A DNA stretch of 64,000 nucleotides, taken from JAJVHZ01 sp041395385. GTDB taxonomy: Bacteria > Pseudomonadota > Gammaproteobacteria > JAJPIJ01. The stretch's first letter is position 1. Each line of letters starts with the position of its first letter. Below, piece after piece: positions 52,593 to 61,459 of the stretch. Location of the stretch: contig JAWLAN010000013.1 in the NCBI GenBank assembly GCA_041395385.1, positions 62,001-126,000 of the forward strand. Direction: 5' to 3'. The notes under the pieces are model-generated. The model saw only the letters and a list, made by a program, of their open reading frames with translations, searched no databases and was not told where the DNA came from. The position numbers and the translations under genes were made by a program.

Positions 52593-53754
52593 CGGCTCCA
52601 TTGCCAACGCGATCTTCCTGATCTTCGTCGGCGCCTCGGTGCTCGCCACGCTGGCCTTGTACGCGCGGCAGGCGATGATCGTCGCCTATATCGTGGTCGG
52701 CATGCTGCTCGGGCCCTCCGGGCTGGGACTCGTGCACGACGTCGTCTGGCTGAACGGGATCGCCGAGATCGGCATCATGTTCCTGCTGTACCTGCTCGGC
52801 CTCAATCTGGCCCCCAGTCAGCTGACCCGCATGTTCCGCGAGGCGCTCTGGGTCACGGTGGCGAGCTCCCTGGCGCTCGGACTCATCGGTTTCGCGGTTG
52901 CCAGCGCCGGCGGATGGACGACCACCCAGGCGCTCGTGGCGGGCGCCGTGCTCATGTTCTCCAGCACCATCATCGGTGTGAAGCTGCTGCCCACGACCAC
53001 GCTGCATCAACAGCGCATGGGCCAGGTCATGATCAGCGTGCTGCTGCTGCAGGATCTGATCGCCATCGTCATCGTGCTGCTCATCGAGGGCGCCGGCGGC
53101 GGAACCGATCCCCTCGGCGGCATCGCGCGGCAGCTCGGCGCGCTGGTCGCCGTGGGTGCGATGGCGGCGATATTGGAGCGACTGCTGATCGAAAGGCTCA
53201 TCGCGCGTTTCGATCGCATACAGGAGTACCTGTTCCTGCTGGTGATCGCCTGGTGCCTGGGCATCGCCGAATTCGGCGCGTGGCTGGGCCTGCCGCGGGA
53301 GATAGGCGCCTTCGTGGCGGGGGTGACGCTCGCGGCCAGCCCGGTGTCGCAGTTCATCGCCGAGAGTCTGAAGCCGCTGCGCGATTTTTTCCTGGTGCTG
53401 TTTTTCTTCTCGCTGGGGGCGGGTTTCAATCTCTCCTCGCTCGTCGAAGTCGCATGGACCGGGGGACTGCTGGCGCTGTGCTGCCTGGCGCTGAAGCCAC
53501 TGGTGTTCCGTATGCTCCTGACGAAGGCCGGCGAGAAACCGCGTATGTCTTTCGAGATCGGGGTTCGTCTCGGCCAGATCAGCGAGTTCTCGCTGTTCGT
53601 CGTGGTGGTCGCGCTCAAGGCGGGCGTGATCGGACAAATCCACGCCGATACGCTTAAAATGGCGACGCTGCTGACATTCGTGGCGTCCTCTTACTGGGTG
53701 GTGATGAGATATCCGACGCCGATGGCGATTGCGGACCGACTGCGGCGCGACTGA
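52585..53754 (+). CDS. CPA2-type cation:proton antiporter (Kef/NapA-like, no TrkA domain)
   Basis: A 389-residue membrane protein with 11-13 helices of the Na_H_Exchanger fold (VAYIVVGMLLGPSGLGLVHD, FSSTIIGVKLLPTTTLHQQR, EIGAFVAGVTLAASPVSQFI). It ends after the last helix, so the cytoplasmic TrkA-N/TrkA-C parts of KefB/C are absent. The GTG start lies inside the end of the preceding binding-protein gene, which implies coupling. Because the usual regulatory domain is missing, the co-encoded soluble binding protein is a candidate replacement. Confidence 0.87.
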   Translation: MHDGSIANAIFLIFVGASVLATLALYARQAMIVAYIVVGMLLGPSGLGLVHDVVWLNGIAEIGIMFLLYLLGLNLAPSQLTRMFREALWVTVASSLALGLIGFAVASAGGWTTTQALVAGAVLMFSSTIIGVKLLPTTTLHQQRMGQVMISVLLLQDLIAIVIVLLIEGAGGGTDPLGGIARQLGALVAVGAMAAILERLLIERLIARFDRIQEYLFLLVIAWCLGIAEFGAWLGLPREIGAFVAGVTLAASPVSQFIAESLKPLRDFFLVLFFFSLGAGFNLSSLVEVAWTGGLLALCCLALKPLVFRMLLTKAGEKPRMSFEIGVRLGQISEFSLFVVVVALKAGVIGQIHADTLKMATLLTFVASSYWVVMRYPTPMAIADRLRRD

Positions 53755-53770
53755 ATTCAACGGAAAGAAC

Positions 53771-54232
53771 ATGAAGAAGACCATCGCGGTTGTCGTCATT
53801 GCGCTCCTCGGCGTGGCGGGCGCCGACTATTTCGGCCTGTTCGGCGTCAGGCAGGTCGACATGGCCGATCTCCTGCAGCTGCGCGTGAAGCCCGTCGACA
53901 AGGACTCCGGCCGGATCATCACGGACGTACACGTCACCTGCGTGCGGCGCCGTTCGGAGGAGGCCTGCTCCCAGAAGCAGCAGACCGGCGACGGCGTGCT
54001 GACGCTGAATTTCCTCGTCAACCGCAGCGCGAAGTACTCGCGCCTGTTCAGGTTCAAGACCGCCGAGAAGCTCTGGCTGGACGAGGAGGCGATCGTCGTG
54101 CTCGTGTTCATACACCCGAACTACGATCGACTGTTCCTGCAGGTCACGACGCCGGATATCGTGCAGTGGGGCGAGGCCGTGAAGGTGATCGAGCTCGCGC
54201 GGACCGCGGAGGCGGGCGGGGCGGCTTCATGA
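53771..54232 (+). CDS. Exported hypothetical protein
   Basis: A 153-residue protein with an N-terminal signal/anchor segment (MKKTIAVVVIALLGVAGADY) and a beta-rich body (LLQLRVKPVDKDSGRIITDV, VHVTCVRRRSEEACSQKQQT, then LWLDEEAIVVLVFIHPNYDR). The body looks like an Ig/transthyretin-like fold, with two Cys that could form a disulfide. I do not recognise a family. The stop overlaps the next start (ATGA), so it is coupled to the CMD/Rieske fusion. Confidence 0.7.
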   Translation: MKKTIAVVVIALLGVAGADYFGLFGVRQVDMADLLQLRVKPVDKDSGRIITDVHVTCVRRRSEEACSQKQQTGDGVLTLNFLVNRSAKYSRLFRFKTAEKLWLDEEAIVVLVFIHPNYDRLFLQVTTPDIVQWGEAVKVIELARTAEAGGAAS

Positions 54233-54858
54233 GCGAGGCGCTGGAGTATCTGCTCGCCGCGCGTCCAGAGGCGATGCGCGCGTATTTTCGCTTCCTGCGC
54301 GAGGCGGGCACGCACCTGGACCCCAAGACCCGCGCGCTCATCTCCATCATCACCAAGGTTGCGGCTCAGACTGACGACGGATTCCGCCAGTACCTCGCCC
54401 GCGGCCTGCAGGCGGGACTCACCGCCAACGAGATACTCGACGGCCTGCTGACGGCCTTTCCTGCGCTCGGGCTGAGCAAGATCACCTGGGCCGTGGACCT
54501 GCTGGTGGAGATGGACATACCGGAGTTCCGCCTGGAGGCGCTGAACGCGCAGCCCGGCCGGTGGCACCGCGTGGCCGCCATCGCCGATCTGCCCGCCCGC
54601 GGAGTGCGGCGCGTGGCCTGCGACGGCCGCGAATTGTTCGTGAGCTGCCGGGATCTCGAATTCCGGGTCCTCGACAGCCGTTGCCCGCACCAGGTGACGA
54701 ACATCCCCGAGCTCGCGTTGCAGGGCGATCGCCTGATCTGCCCGCGCCACGGCTGGGTGTTCGACGTCGCCACGGGCGCCTGCGTGGAGAAGGGCGATCG
54801 GCCGCTGCGTCACTTCGAATCACGCACCGAGGAAGGTTCGCTGCTAGCATACTGGTAA
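54229..54858 (+). CDS. Carboxymuconolactone decarboxylase-like / Rieske fusion protein
   Basis: A 209-residue fusion. Residues about 1-100 are an AhpD/CMD-like helical domain (HLDPKTRALISIITKVAAQT, GLQAGLTANEILDGLLTAF) that lacks the redox CxxC of AhpD. Residues about 108-209 are a Rieske [2Fe-2S] domain with ligands Cys152-x-His154 in DSRCPHQVTNIPEL and Cys171-x-x-His174 in LICPRHGWVFDV, typical of ferredoxin-type Rieske proteins of oxygenases. The start at 54229 overlaps the upstream stop. The combination in one soluble chain is unusual and its reaction is unknown. Confidence 0.85.
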   Translation: MSEALEYLLAARPEAMRAYFRFLREAGTHLDPKTRALISIITKVAAQTDDGFRQYLARGLQAGLTANEILDGLLTAFPALGLSKITWAVDLLVEMDIPEFRLEALNAQPGRWHRVAAIADLPARGVRRVACDGRELFVSCRDLEFRVLDSRCPHQVTNIPELALQGDRLICPRHGWVFDVATGACVEKGDRPLRHFESRTEEGSLLAYW

Positions 54859-54919
54859 GGGTGTTGCGCCGCTCCGGCGGCGGCGCGGGGCTCGAGGAGA
54901 TGGGGAAGACGGGATACGA

Positions 54920-55648
54920 ATGAGGCCATTCGAACGATTGCTGTACGCAACCGACGCGGAGTTGGCGAGGATATTCCGGCACCTGCAACCGCCCGCGCCG
55001 GGGCAGCAGGAGCGTCTGCTCGACGAGGAGGCGCGCGAGCTGGGCCTGGAGCGCGCGCAGCTCATCTGCGCCTGCGGTTTCAACCCGAACCTGCTGCGCG
55101 TCCCGGCGCTGGTGCGCCTGCTCGGCTACGCGAATTTCGACGGTCTGTGGAAGAGCCGCAACCAGATATTCGTCGCGGACGCCTACCGCAGCCTGTCCAT
55201 CGACGACATACTCGCCATCTATACCGTGCTCGGACGGGGCGACGGCGACACGGCGTTCTCCGATCTCATCAAGGAGCGCCTCACGCAACTGGAGGAGAAC
55301 ATCGAGGCGACGATCAATCCGATCACGCTCGGCAGCTACAAGCTCGAAGTGCGCAGCATCTACGAGCGCAATCTGGTGTCACGGCGTTTCCTCGACTGGC
55401 GGCTGAGCGGAAGCTACGCGGTCCTGCGCCGGCAGACCGGCGAGGTGGCGATGATGCTGGGCACCGGCCTCATCACCCCGGCGGAGATCCTCGCCGAGCC
55501 CGGTGTGACCGTCGAGGAGAAGGCGCGACTGGTGCAGGACGGTCTGGTCCCGGTGGCGACGGCGCGCGAGCATCTCGCCGAGCCGTCGCTCTCCGACGGC
55601 GAGCGACGCGCGATGCAACAGGCGATCGCCCGGGCTGCCGCGGGTTGA
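54920..55648 (+). CDS. Conserved hypothetical protein downstream of CMD/Rieske gene
   Basis: A 242-residue soluble protein (MRPFERLLYATDAELARIFR, then LERAQLICACGFNPNLLRVP, IDDILAIYTVLGRGDGDTAF, SYKLEVRSIYERNLVSRRFL). It is mostly helical and has a CxC (ICACGF) near residue 50. I do not recognise a domain. It follows the fusion gene after 61 nt in the same direction, so the three genes 53771-55648 probably form one unit. Confidence 0.7.
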   Translation: MRPFERLLYATDAELARIFRHLQPPAPGQQERLLDEEARELGLERAQLICACGFNPNLLRVPALVRLLGYANFDGLWKSRNQIFVADAYRSLSIDDILAIYTVLGRGDGDTAFSDLIKERLTQLEENIEATINPITLGSYKLEVRSIYERNLVSRRFLDWRLSGSYAVLRRQTGEVAMMLGTGLITPAEILAEPGVTVEEKARLVQDGLVPVATAREHLAEPSLSDGERRAMQQAIARAAAG

Positions 55649-55682
55649 AACCGGCGGCTGCGCCGCGCGCAGGGCCGGGGAC

Positions 55683-57635
55683 TCAGCGGGGCGAGACGTT
55701 GGCGGCGTGCCGCAGTCGGGCGCGCTCCGACGGCGACAGTCCGCGGGGGTCGAAGCGGTGGCGGTTGTGCAGATCCAGCAGGACAGCCAGACGCCCGATC
55801 TCGGCTCGATCCGCGGAGGACAGCCGGTGCAGCCAGGCCCTCAGGGTCTCGCCCTCGCGCGGCGGCGCATGCCGACGGCTGAGGCGGTCGACCAGCGCAT
55901 AGAATTCGGAATCCGCACCGCGCGTCGGGATCGAAGCCGGCGGGCTGGCAGGGCCACGCGCGCCGATGCGGCGCGTCCGGCGCAGCCGCCACAGCAGCAG
56001 CGCGATGAGCGGCGGCAGCATCCACGGCAGTGCCGCGCGCAGTCCGGCGCCCGAGGCGCGCACCTTCGACCAGCGGTAACCGAGCCACGCCTTCAGGTCA
56101 GTGATGGCGAGCAGCGGGCCCGAGGCCGCGTCCTCCTCGGCACGCCAGGTGGCCGGCGTGGTGTCCACGACCCGCCATGCCCCGTCTACGTACGCCAGGA
56201 CCCAAGCGTGCGCGTCGCGCTGCCGCGCGACATAGCTGCCCTCGAGCGGACTGTACTCCGAGACCGAGTAGCCCACCGCGTATCGCGCGGGGATCCCGAG
56301 CTCACGCAGCAGCAGCGCGGTTGCCGTGGCGAAGTATTCGCAATGCCCGCTGCGACGGTGTAGCAGAAATTCGTTGAGCGGCTGTGTCCAGGGCCCGCGG
56401 CCGCGCTGCACCAGCGAGTAGCTGTAATTTCGCTGGAAGTAGCCTTCGATCGCTTTCAGTCTGCCGCCGTCATCGGCGGGCAGGGAGCCCAGCTCGGATC
56501 TCACCCGGGTCAACGTCGATCTGTATGCCTCTGGCACCGCCAAGTCCCCGGGGCGGGGCTCGGGCTCGCCGCGCGGCTCCGCGCCGAATTCCACCTCGTA
56601 GCTGAGATAGCCGGGGCGCGCGTCGACCAGCAGGGCGCCGCCGTAGTGGCGCTGCAGCCCGAGGATGTCCCTGCTCGCCAGTCCGTAGGCGCCCTGGGGG
56701 ACAGGGATCACCTCCGGGTCGTTCTTGACTGGCGCGGTGAGGACGGCACGCGAGGCGTTCGCGGGCGCGTCCGCCAAGCGCCAGCGGTGGCCGTCACCAT
56801 ATGGATCGATGGCCAACATCGAGCTGTCCGTGTTGCGCCACGTCCCGTGGCGAAACTCCTCATAGGTCGACTCGCGCAACAGCAGCGGTCCGGTCAGCTC
56901 GGTTTCGGTCCTGATCCGCAGGCGAACGCGGTCGGAGAATTTCAGGCGCCCGAGCATGCCGATCGCCGTGAACGCCTGGTTCGGCGAGACCGACGCGGCA
57001 ATCGAATCCTGCATCCATCGCATCACCCAGAGTTCGACACGCTCCTGCAGCTGATAGAGCGCCGAGCGCGTGGCCAGACCCGCGCCCAGGGCCATCAGCA
57101 CGCACAGTGCCCACGGCAGGAGGCTCCGCCGCGACCACCGCGGCGGAACGAGCATGGCCACCAGCAGCGTGAAGGCGGCGAGCAGAAACGCCTCGCTGGC
57201 TTTCGAGCCGACGCTGGCGGCGATGAGACAGACGATGACATAGGGCCGGGTGAGGTCGGCAAGCCTCGGAACGTGCTCCAGCACGGTCCCGCCGGTGCGG
57301 CGGAAGCTCGCGAACAGCGCCGACAGCGGTATGCCACCGTCCGTGCTGTAGCGTTGCGCGATGAGCAGCGGCGCCAGCACGGCGGGCATCCACTCGAGGA
57401 TGCGGTAGATGCCGCCCACCGCGTCGTCGCTGAAGCCGATGAACACCAGCGCGAGGAAAAGCACACTGGTTACGTCCGCGATGCGCTGGAAATCCGCCTC
57501 GCGCAGCTCGAGGCGGCGGCGCACGAACGGCGGCGCCTCCAACACCACGGCAAGAGGCACCGCAACGTAGAAATGCCCGCTCTGCCAGCCCCAGAGCAGG
57601 AGGGCGGCGGCGAGGATCAATGGCCGCTCGTTCAT
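55683..57635 (-). CDS. Membrane transglutaminase-like protein (TgpA family)
   Basis: A 650-residue protein. Five or six N-terminal membrane helices (about 1-190) precede a DUF3488-type region and a transglutaminase core (about 390-500) with the triad Cys432 (RRSGHCEYFATATALLL), His476 (RQRDAHAWVLAYVDG) and Asp491 (WRVVDTTPATW). One more helix (about 536-552) and a C-terminal DUF4129-like tail follow. The true start is the ATG at 57635, which overlaps the DUF58 stop; the long upstream open frame is only a shadow of the DUF58 gene. The MoxR-DUF58-TgpA set is common in proteobacteria; the function of Pseudomonas TgpA is essential but unresolved. Confidence 0.9.
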   Translation of the reverse strand: MNERPLILAAALLLWGWQSGHFYVAVPLAVVLEAPPFVRRRLELREADFQRIADVTSVLFLALVFIGFSDDAVGGIYRILEWMPAVLAPLLIAQRYSTDGGIPLSALFASFRRTGGTVLEHVPRLADLTRPYVIVCLIAASVGSKASEAFLLAAFTLLVAMLVPPRWSRRSLLPWALCVLMALGAGLATRSALYQLQERVELWVMRWMQDSIAASVSPNQAFTAIGMLGRLKFSDRVRLRIRTETELTGPLLLRESTYEEFRHGTWRNTDSSMLAIDPYGDGHRWRLADAPANASRAVLTAPVKNDPEVIPVPQGAYGLASRDILGLQRHYGGALLVDARPGYLSYEVEFGAEPRGEPEPRPGDLAVPEAYRSTLTRVRSELGSLPADDGGRLKAIEGYFQRNYSYSLVQRGRGPWTQPLNEFLLHRRSGHCEYFATATALLLRELGIPARYAVGYSVSEYSPLEGSYVARQRDAHAWVLAYVDGAWRVVDTTPATWRAEEDAASGPLLAITDLKAWLGYRWSKVRASGAGLRAALPWMLPPLIALLLWRLRRTRRIGARGPASPPASIPTRGADSEFYALVDRLSRRHAPPREGETLRAWLHRLSSADRAEIGRLAVLLDLHNRHRFDPRGLSPSERARLRHAANVSPR

Positions 57636-59005
57636 GCGTGCACGGCCATGGCCGGTGCGACCGATGACATGCGCGCGCGGTGACGGGCGAGATCCTCGGC
57701 CATGGACTCCGGCCGTACCGCCAGCACGCCTTCGGCGTCCGTGACCGGCGCCGATGGCGTCCCATGCGAGGTGACGAAGCACTGCAATGGCATTCCGCGT
57801 GCCCGCAGTGCGCGCAGGAAGGCCCGCCGGGACTCGTCCCATTGCGGCAGCACGATGATCGCCGCGCTGATCCGCGGCAGCACCGCAAGCACCCCGCGCG
57901 TGAAGCGATGGAACTCCCCGGGCGGCGCGGGTTCGGCGCAGGCCAGCAACGCCAGCTGGGCGTCGACCGTCCCGAGACCGCGACCGGAGGAGCTCTCGAA
58001 CAGGCGCGGGCCCATGAGCATCAGATCGATGACCATGTCGGCGGGATGATCGCCGGTCAAATAGGACGCGCCGATGGACAGCGCCGCCTCGAGCGGCAGC
58101 CCGGGCGGCGTGCAGGTGTCGAGTATCAATGCCAGCCGGCTCAGGTACTCGTTCTCGAACTGCTTGACGATGGGAGCGCCGGTCCGTGCCCAGCTGCGCC
58201 AGTGGATGTGGCGCAGCGGGTCGCCGCGCGTGTACTCCCGCAGCGCAAGGAACTCCTGGGAGTCGCCGACGTTGCTGGCGCGAGGCAGGCGGCCGGCCTG
58301 GTGCCGCCGGGACATGCCCGCGTCGAGCCGCGGGACCGCGTACCTGCGCGGCAGTATGAGCAGCCGGTCCGGCGCGCCGCCCGACTGCAGGGCATTGATG
58401 AGTCCCAGCGGGTCGGGCATGCACAGGCAGGCATGGCCAAAATGCAGATAGCCGCGGCGCAAGGGCTGCAGCGCCATCTCGAGCGAGGCGGCGGCACCCG
58501 GCGGCAGTGCATGCGCGTGCCGCGCCGGGATGATCCCGCCGCGGCGCGTGAGCGCCAACCTGAGCCAACGCCGGAATCCCAGCCAGCGCTCCAGTGGTCC
58601 GTCGAGACGATCCGGCTCGACGAAGCGCGCGTACTCCTCGCGTGTCGGCCATGATGCGGCCAATTCGTCGACGAGCTCGAACTCCGCCAGCGAACGGGAG
58701 GTCGAGAGATTCGTGATCCGCAGCGTGTAGGCAAGCGGCACGCCGACGGTGCCGTAACGCGGCAGTTCGCGCGAGCAGGCGATGCGCGGGCGCCGGCGCA
58801 GCAGGAAGATCGCCGACACCAGCAACAGGCCGGTCGCGGCGGCGGCGACCTGCAGCGCGCGCGTGCGCGCGATGTCGATGCCGAACGCGGTGGCGACGAT
58901 CGCGGCGGCCAGGACGGCGCGACCCGAGGGTGTGAAACGCAGACGCAGCGCCCGGCCCATGTGCGCCCCCCAGCGCAGGACCAGCATCTGAGCGGCGCGC
59001 CACAT
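57632..59005 (-). CDS. DUF58 domain protein
   Basis: A 457-residue protein with two N-terminal membrane helices (about 30-70) and a C-terminal vWA-like DUF58 domain whose core motif is GDPLRHIHWRSWARTGAPIV. DUF58 proteins are encoded with MoxR AAA+ ATPases and are thought to be their adaptor or target at the membrane. It overlaps the transglutaminase gene by 4 nt and follows moxR after 12 nt. Confidence 0.9.
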   Translation of the reverse strand: MWRAAQMLVLRWGAHMGRALRLRFTPSGRAVLAAAIVATAFGIDIARTRALQVAAAATGLLLVSAIFLLRRRPRIACSRELPRYGTVGVPLAYTLRITNLSTSRSLAEFELVDELAASWPTREEYARFVEPDRLDGPLERWLGFRRWLRLALTRRGGIIPARHAHALPPGAAASLEMALQPLRRGYLHFGHACLCMPDPLGLINALQSGGAPDRLLILPRRYAVPRLDAGMSRRHQAGRLPRASNVGDSQEFLALREYTRGDPLRHIHWRSWARTGAPIVKQFENEYLSRLALILDTCTPPGLPLEAALSIGASYLTGDHPADMVIDLMLMGPRLFESSSGRGLGTVDAQLALLACAEPAPPGEFHRFTRGVLAVLPRISAAIIVLPQWDESRRAFLRALRARGMPLQCFVTSHGTPSAPVTDAEGVLAVRPESMAEDLARHRARMSSVAPAMAVHA

Positions 59006-59017
59006 GCGCGATCGCCT

Positions 59018-59950
59018 CTAGCGCGGCACCGGCAGCCGCCGCAGGATGCCCTCGACGATCTGCGCGGCCGAGAGCCCGCCGAACTGGGCCTCGGCCTCCA
59101 GTCCGATCCGGTGGGCCAGCACCGGTATTGCCAGTTCCTGGATGTAATCGGGAGAGACGTAATCCATTCCGTCGGCGAGCGCCAGCGCCTGCGAGGCCTT
59201 CAGGAGCGTGATGGAGGCCCGCGGACTGGCGCCCAGGCGCACGCCGGCGGCGGAGCGCGTGGCCGCGACGATGTCGACGATGTACCGCTTGATCTCCTCG
59301 CTCACCCGCACCGTCGTCACCGCCCGGCGCATGGCATGCACGTCCTCCACGGTCGCCACCGCGCGCAGATCCTCCAGCGGCGGATGATCCCGGTGCGCAT
59401 CGAGGATCTCGATCTCCTGCGCCGGCGTCACGTAACCGAGTTGCAGGCGCAGGGCGAATCGATCGAGTTGCGCCTCCGGCAGGGGGTAGGTGCCGTGCGT
59501 CTCGACCGGATTCTGGGTGGCGATGACGAAAAACAGCTCATCGAGCCGATGCGTTTCCCCCTCCAGGCTGACCTGGGACTCCGCCATGGCCTCGAGCAGC
59601 GCCGATTGCGTGCGCGGCGAGGCGCGGTTGATCTCGTCGGCGAGCAGCACAGTGGTGAAGATCGGTCCGCGGTGCAGCCGAAAGCTCTGATCGCGGGGAT
59701 CGTAGATCGATGCGCCGAGTATGTCGGAGGGCAGCAGGTCGGGGGTGAACTGGATGCGCTGAAACGGCGCATCGACCGATCGGGCCAGCGCCTTGGCAAG
59801 GGTCGTCTTGCCGGTTCCCGGGTAGTCCTCGATCAGCACGTGCCCGCCGCTCGTGAACGCGGCGAGCAGCAGCCGTATCGCCGAGCGCTGGCCGCGTATC
59901 ACCTGTTCAACATTCGCCGCGATGGCGGCGATCGAATCGTGGGGAGGCAT
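59018..59950 (-). CDS. MoxR-family AAA+ ATPase
   Basis: A 310-residue chaperone-like ATPase. Walker A is EDYPGTGKTTLAKALARS, Walker B is TVLLADEINRASPRTQSALL, sensor 1 is FVIATQNPVETHGTYPLPEAQ, and the lid domain follows to the end. It is the first gene of the MoxR-DUF58-TgpA operon. MoxR proteins help mature or remodel vWA-domain partners, here most likely the DUF58 protein. Confidence 0.93.
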   Translation of the reverse strand: MPPHDSIAAIAANVEQVIRGQRSAIRLLLAAFTSGGHVLIEDYPGTGKTTLAKALARSVDAPFQRIQFTPDLLPSDILGASIYDPRDQSFRLHRGPIFTTVLLADEINRASPRTQSALLEAMAESQVSLEGETHRLDELFFVIATQNPVETHGTYPLPEAQLDRFALRLQLGYVTPAQEIEILDAHRDHPPLEDLRAVATVEDVHAMRRAVTTVRVSEEIKRYIVDIVAATRSAAGVRLGASPRASITLLKASQALALADGMDYVSPDYIQELAIPVLAHRIGLEAEAQFGGLSAAQIVEGILRRLPVPR

Positions 59951-60081
59951 GGTCCGTGCTCGCGCTGGCTGTGGCGCGCCCAGTTATCGGGTATTCATCC
60001 GCGAATTGCAACCGTGCGGCAGCGCGACTCGGCGCCGCGCGTTGCCGCGAGCGCAAGGTTGCGGGGAGCTACAGCGGGCGC

Positions 60082-60483
60082 TCAGTCGCCGCGTTTGCGG
60101 GTGAAGCGCACGATATGGCGGCGGTCGCGCTTGCTCGGCCGGCCCGCGAATCGCGGCGCGCTCGCCGCCGTCAGCCGCAGCTCGCGCGCCAGGGCCTGCC
60201 TGCGCTCGATGCTCTCCGCGGTCTCCTCGTAGAGCGCCGTCGCCACGCTCGCGGGTCCGCGTTGGCGCGACAGCGCCACGACCCGGACCACGGATTCGAA
60301 CTGGCCGCGGCGTACGCGCAGCGTGTCGCCGATACGCACCTGCCGCGCGGGCTTGGGCCTCTCGCCGTTGATCTCTATCTTGCCGCCCTTGATCGCCTCT
60401 TGCGCCAGTCCGCGCGTCTTGAAGAAACGCGCCGCCCACAGCCATTTGTCGAGGCGAAGGTCGTCGTCGGATTCGGGGGGCAT
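60082..60483 (-). CDS. hslR: Ribosome-associated heat shock protein Hsp15
   Basis: A 133-residue S4-domain RNA-binding protein. The S4 core is LRLDKWLWAARFFKTRGLAQ followed by IKGGKIEINGERPKPARQVR, and the C-terminus is basic (AGRPSKRDRRHIVRFTRKRG). This matches E. coli HslR (133 residues), which rescues stalled 50S subunits carrying nascent chains. The ATG at 60483 matches the family start; the frame continues upstream into the divergent moaB region without coding character. Confidence 0.92.
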   Translation of the reverse strand: MPPESDDDLRLDKWLWAARFFKTRGLAQEAIKGGKIEINGERPKPARQVRIGDTLRVRRGQFESVVRVVALSRQRGPASVATALYEETAESIERRQALARELRLTAASAPRFAGRPSKRDRRHIVRFTRKRGD

Positions 60484-60562
60484 GGTTGCCGTGGCTGCCG
60501 GAGGCGTACGCGGTGATATGATACCCGAGGTCGATTCGATCACCGCAGCAGCGAGCAACACG

Positions 60563-61090
60563 ATGGAGCATCGCAGTGAACGGCAGTTCGTCCCGTTGGG
60601 CATCGGCGTGCTGACCGTCTCCGACACGAGACGACTGGACAACGACAAGTCCGGCGACACGCTGGTGGAGCGGCTGGAGTCGGCGGGTCATCGCCTCGCG
60701 GGCCGTCGCATCTGCCGGGACGACGTGTACGCGATCCGGGCGATCGTCTCGAACTGGCTGATCGAACCGGAGCTGCAGGTCGTGCTGACCACGGGCGGCA
60801 CCGGCGTCACCGGCCGCGACGGCACGCCGGAGGCGGTGCGCGTGCTGTTCGACAAGGAGCTCGACGGCTTCGGGGAGATGTTCCGAGTGCTGTCCTACGA
60901 GGAAATCAAGACCTCGACACTTCAATCCCGCGCCATCGCCGGCGTGGCCAACGGCCGCTACGTGTTCTGCCTGCCCGGGTCGCCCGGCGCATGCCGCACG
61001 GCATGGGATCGAATCATCCTCGACCAGCTCGATTACCGCACGCGTCCGTGCAACCTGGTCGAGCTGATGCCGCGCCTGCTCGAACGCTGA
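60563..61090 (+). CDS. moaB: Molybdenum cofactor biosynthesis protein MoaB
   Basis: A 175-residue MoaB/Mog-type protein. The family motifs are GIGVLTVSDTRRLDNDKSGD, VVLTTGGTGVTGRDGTPEAV and CLPGSPGACRTAWDRIILDQ. It adenylylates molybdopterin before metal insertion by MoeA. In tungsten-dependent prokaryotes MoaB is the adenylyltransferase in place of MogA, which fits the AOR operon in this window. It is separated from the other cofactor genes by 24 kb and divergent from hslR. Confidence 0.92.
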   Translation: MEHRSERQFVPLGIGVLTVSDTRRLDNDKSGDTLVERLESAGHRLAGRRICRDDVYAIRAIVSNWLIEPELQVVLTTGGTGVTGRDGTPEAVRVLFDKELDGFGEMFRVLSYEEIKTSTLQSRAIAGVANGRYVFCLPGSPGACRTAWDRIILDQLDYRTRPCNLVELMPRLLER

Positions 61091-61111
61091 CGATTCCCTC
61101 CAGGAGCAATC

Positions 61112-61459
61112 ATGCCCGTCGCGCTGCATACCGCCGGCCTGCTGGTGCTGTCCAACGTTTTCATGACCTTCGCCTGGTACGCGCATCTGCGCAATCTCGG
61201 CGGCAAGCCCTGGTACATCGCCGCGCTGGTGAGCTGGGGCATAGCGCTGTTCGAGTACCTGCTTCAGGTTCCCGCCAACCGCATCGGCTATACGCAATTC
61301 TCTCTGGCGCAGTTGAAGATAATGCAGGAGGCGATCACTCTCGCCGTGTTCGTGCCGTTTGCGCTGGTGTACATGCGGCAGCCGCTCAAGCTCGACTACC
61401 TGTGGGCGTCGTTGTGCATCATGGCGGCGGTCTACTTCATGTTTCGCAACGGGGCGTGA
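61112..61459 (+). CDS. DMT-family membrane protein (DUF486)
   Basis: A 115-residue protein with four membrane helices. It matches DUF486 along its whole length (VFMTFAWYAHLRNLGGKPWY, then SWGIALFEYLLQVPANRIGY, LAQLKIMQEAITLAVFVPFA). Such proteins have half the helices of EamA transporters and probably dimerise. The substrate is unknown. It follows moaB by 21 nt. Confidence 0.92.
   Translation: MPVALHTAGLLVLSNVFMTFAWYAHLRNLGGKPWYIAALVSWGIALFEYLLQVPANRIGYTQFSLAQLKIMQEAITLAVFVPFALVYMRQPLKLDYLWASLCIMAAVYFMFRNGA

Noticed and set aside
57636..59003. Upstream extension of the transglutaminase frame to 1106 codons
   Set aside because: The extra part is a frame shadow of the DUF58 gene. The transglutaminase starts at 57635 with a 4-nt overlap typical of operons.
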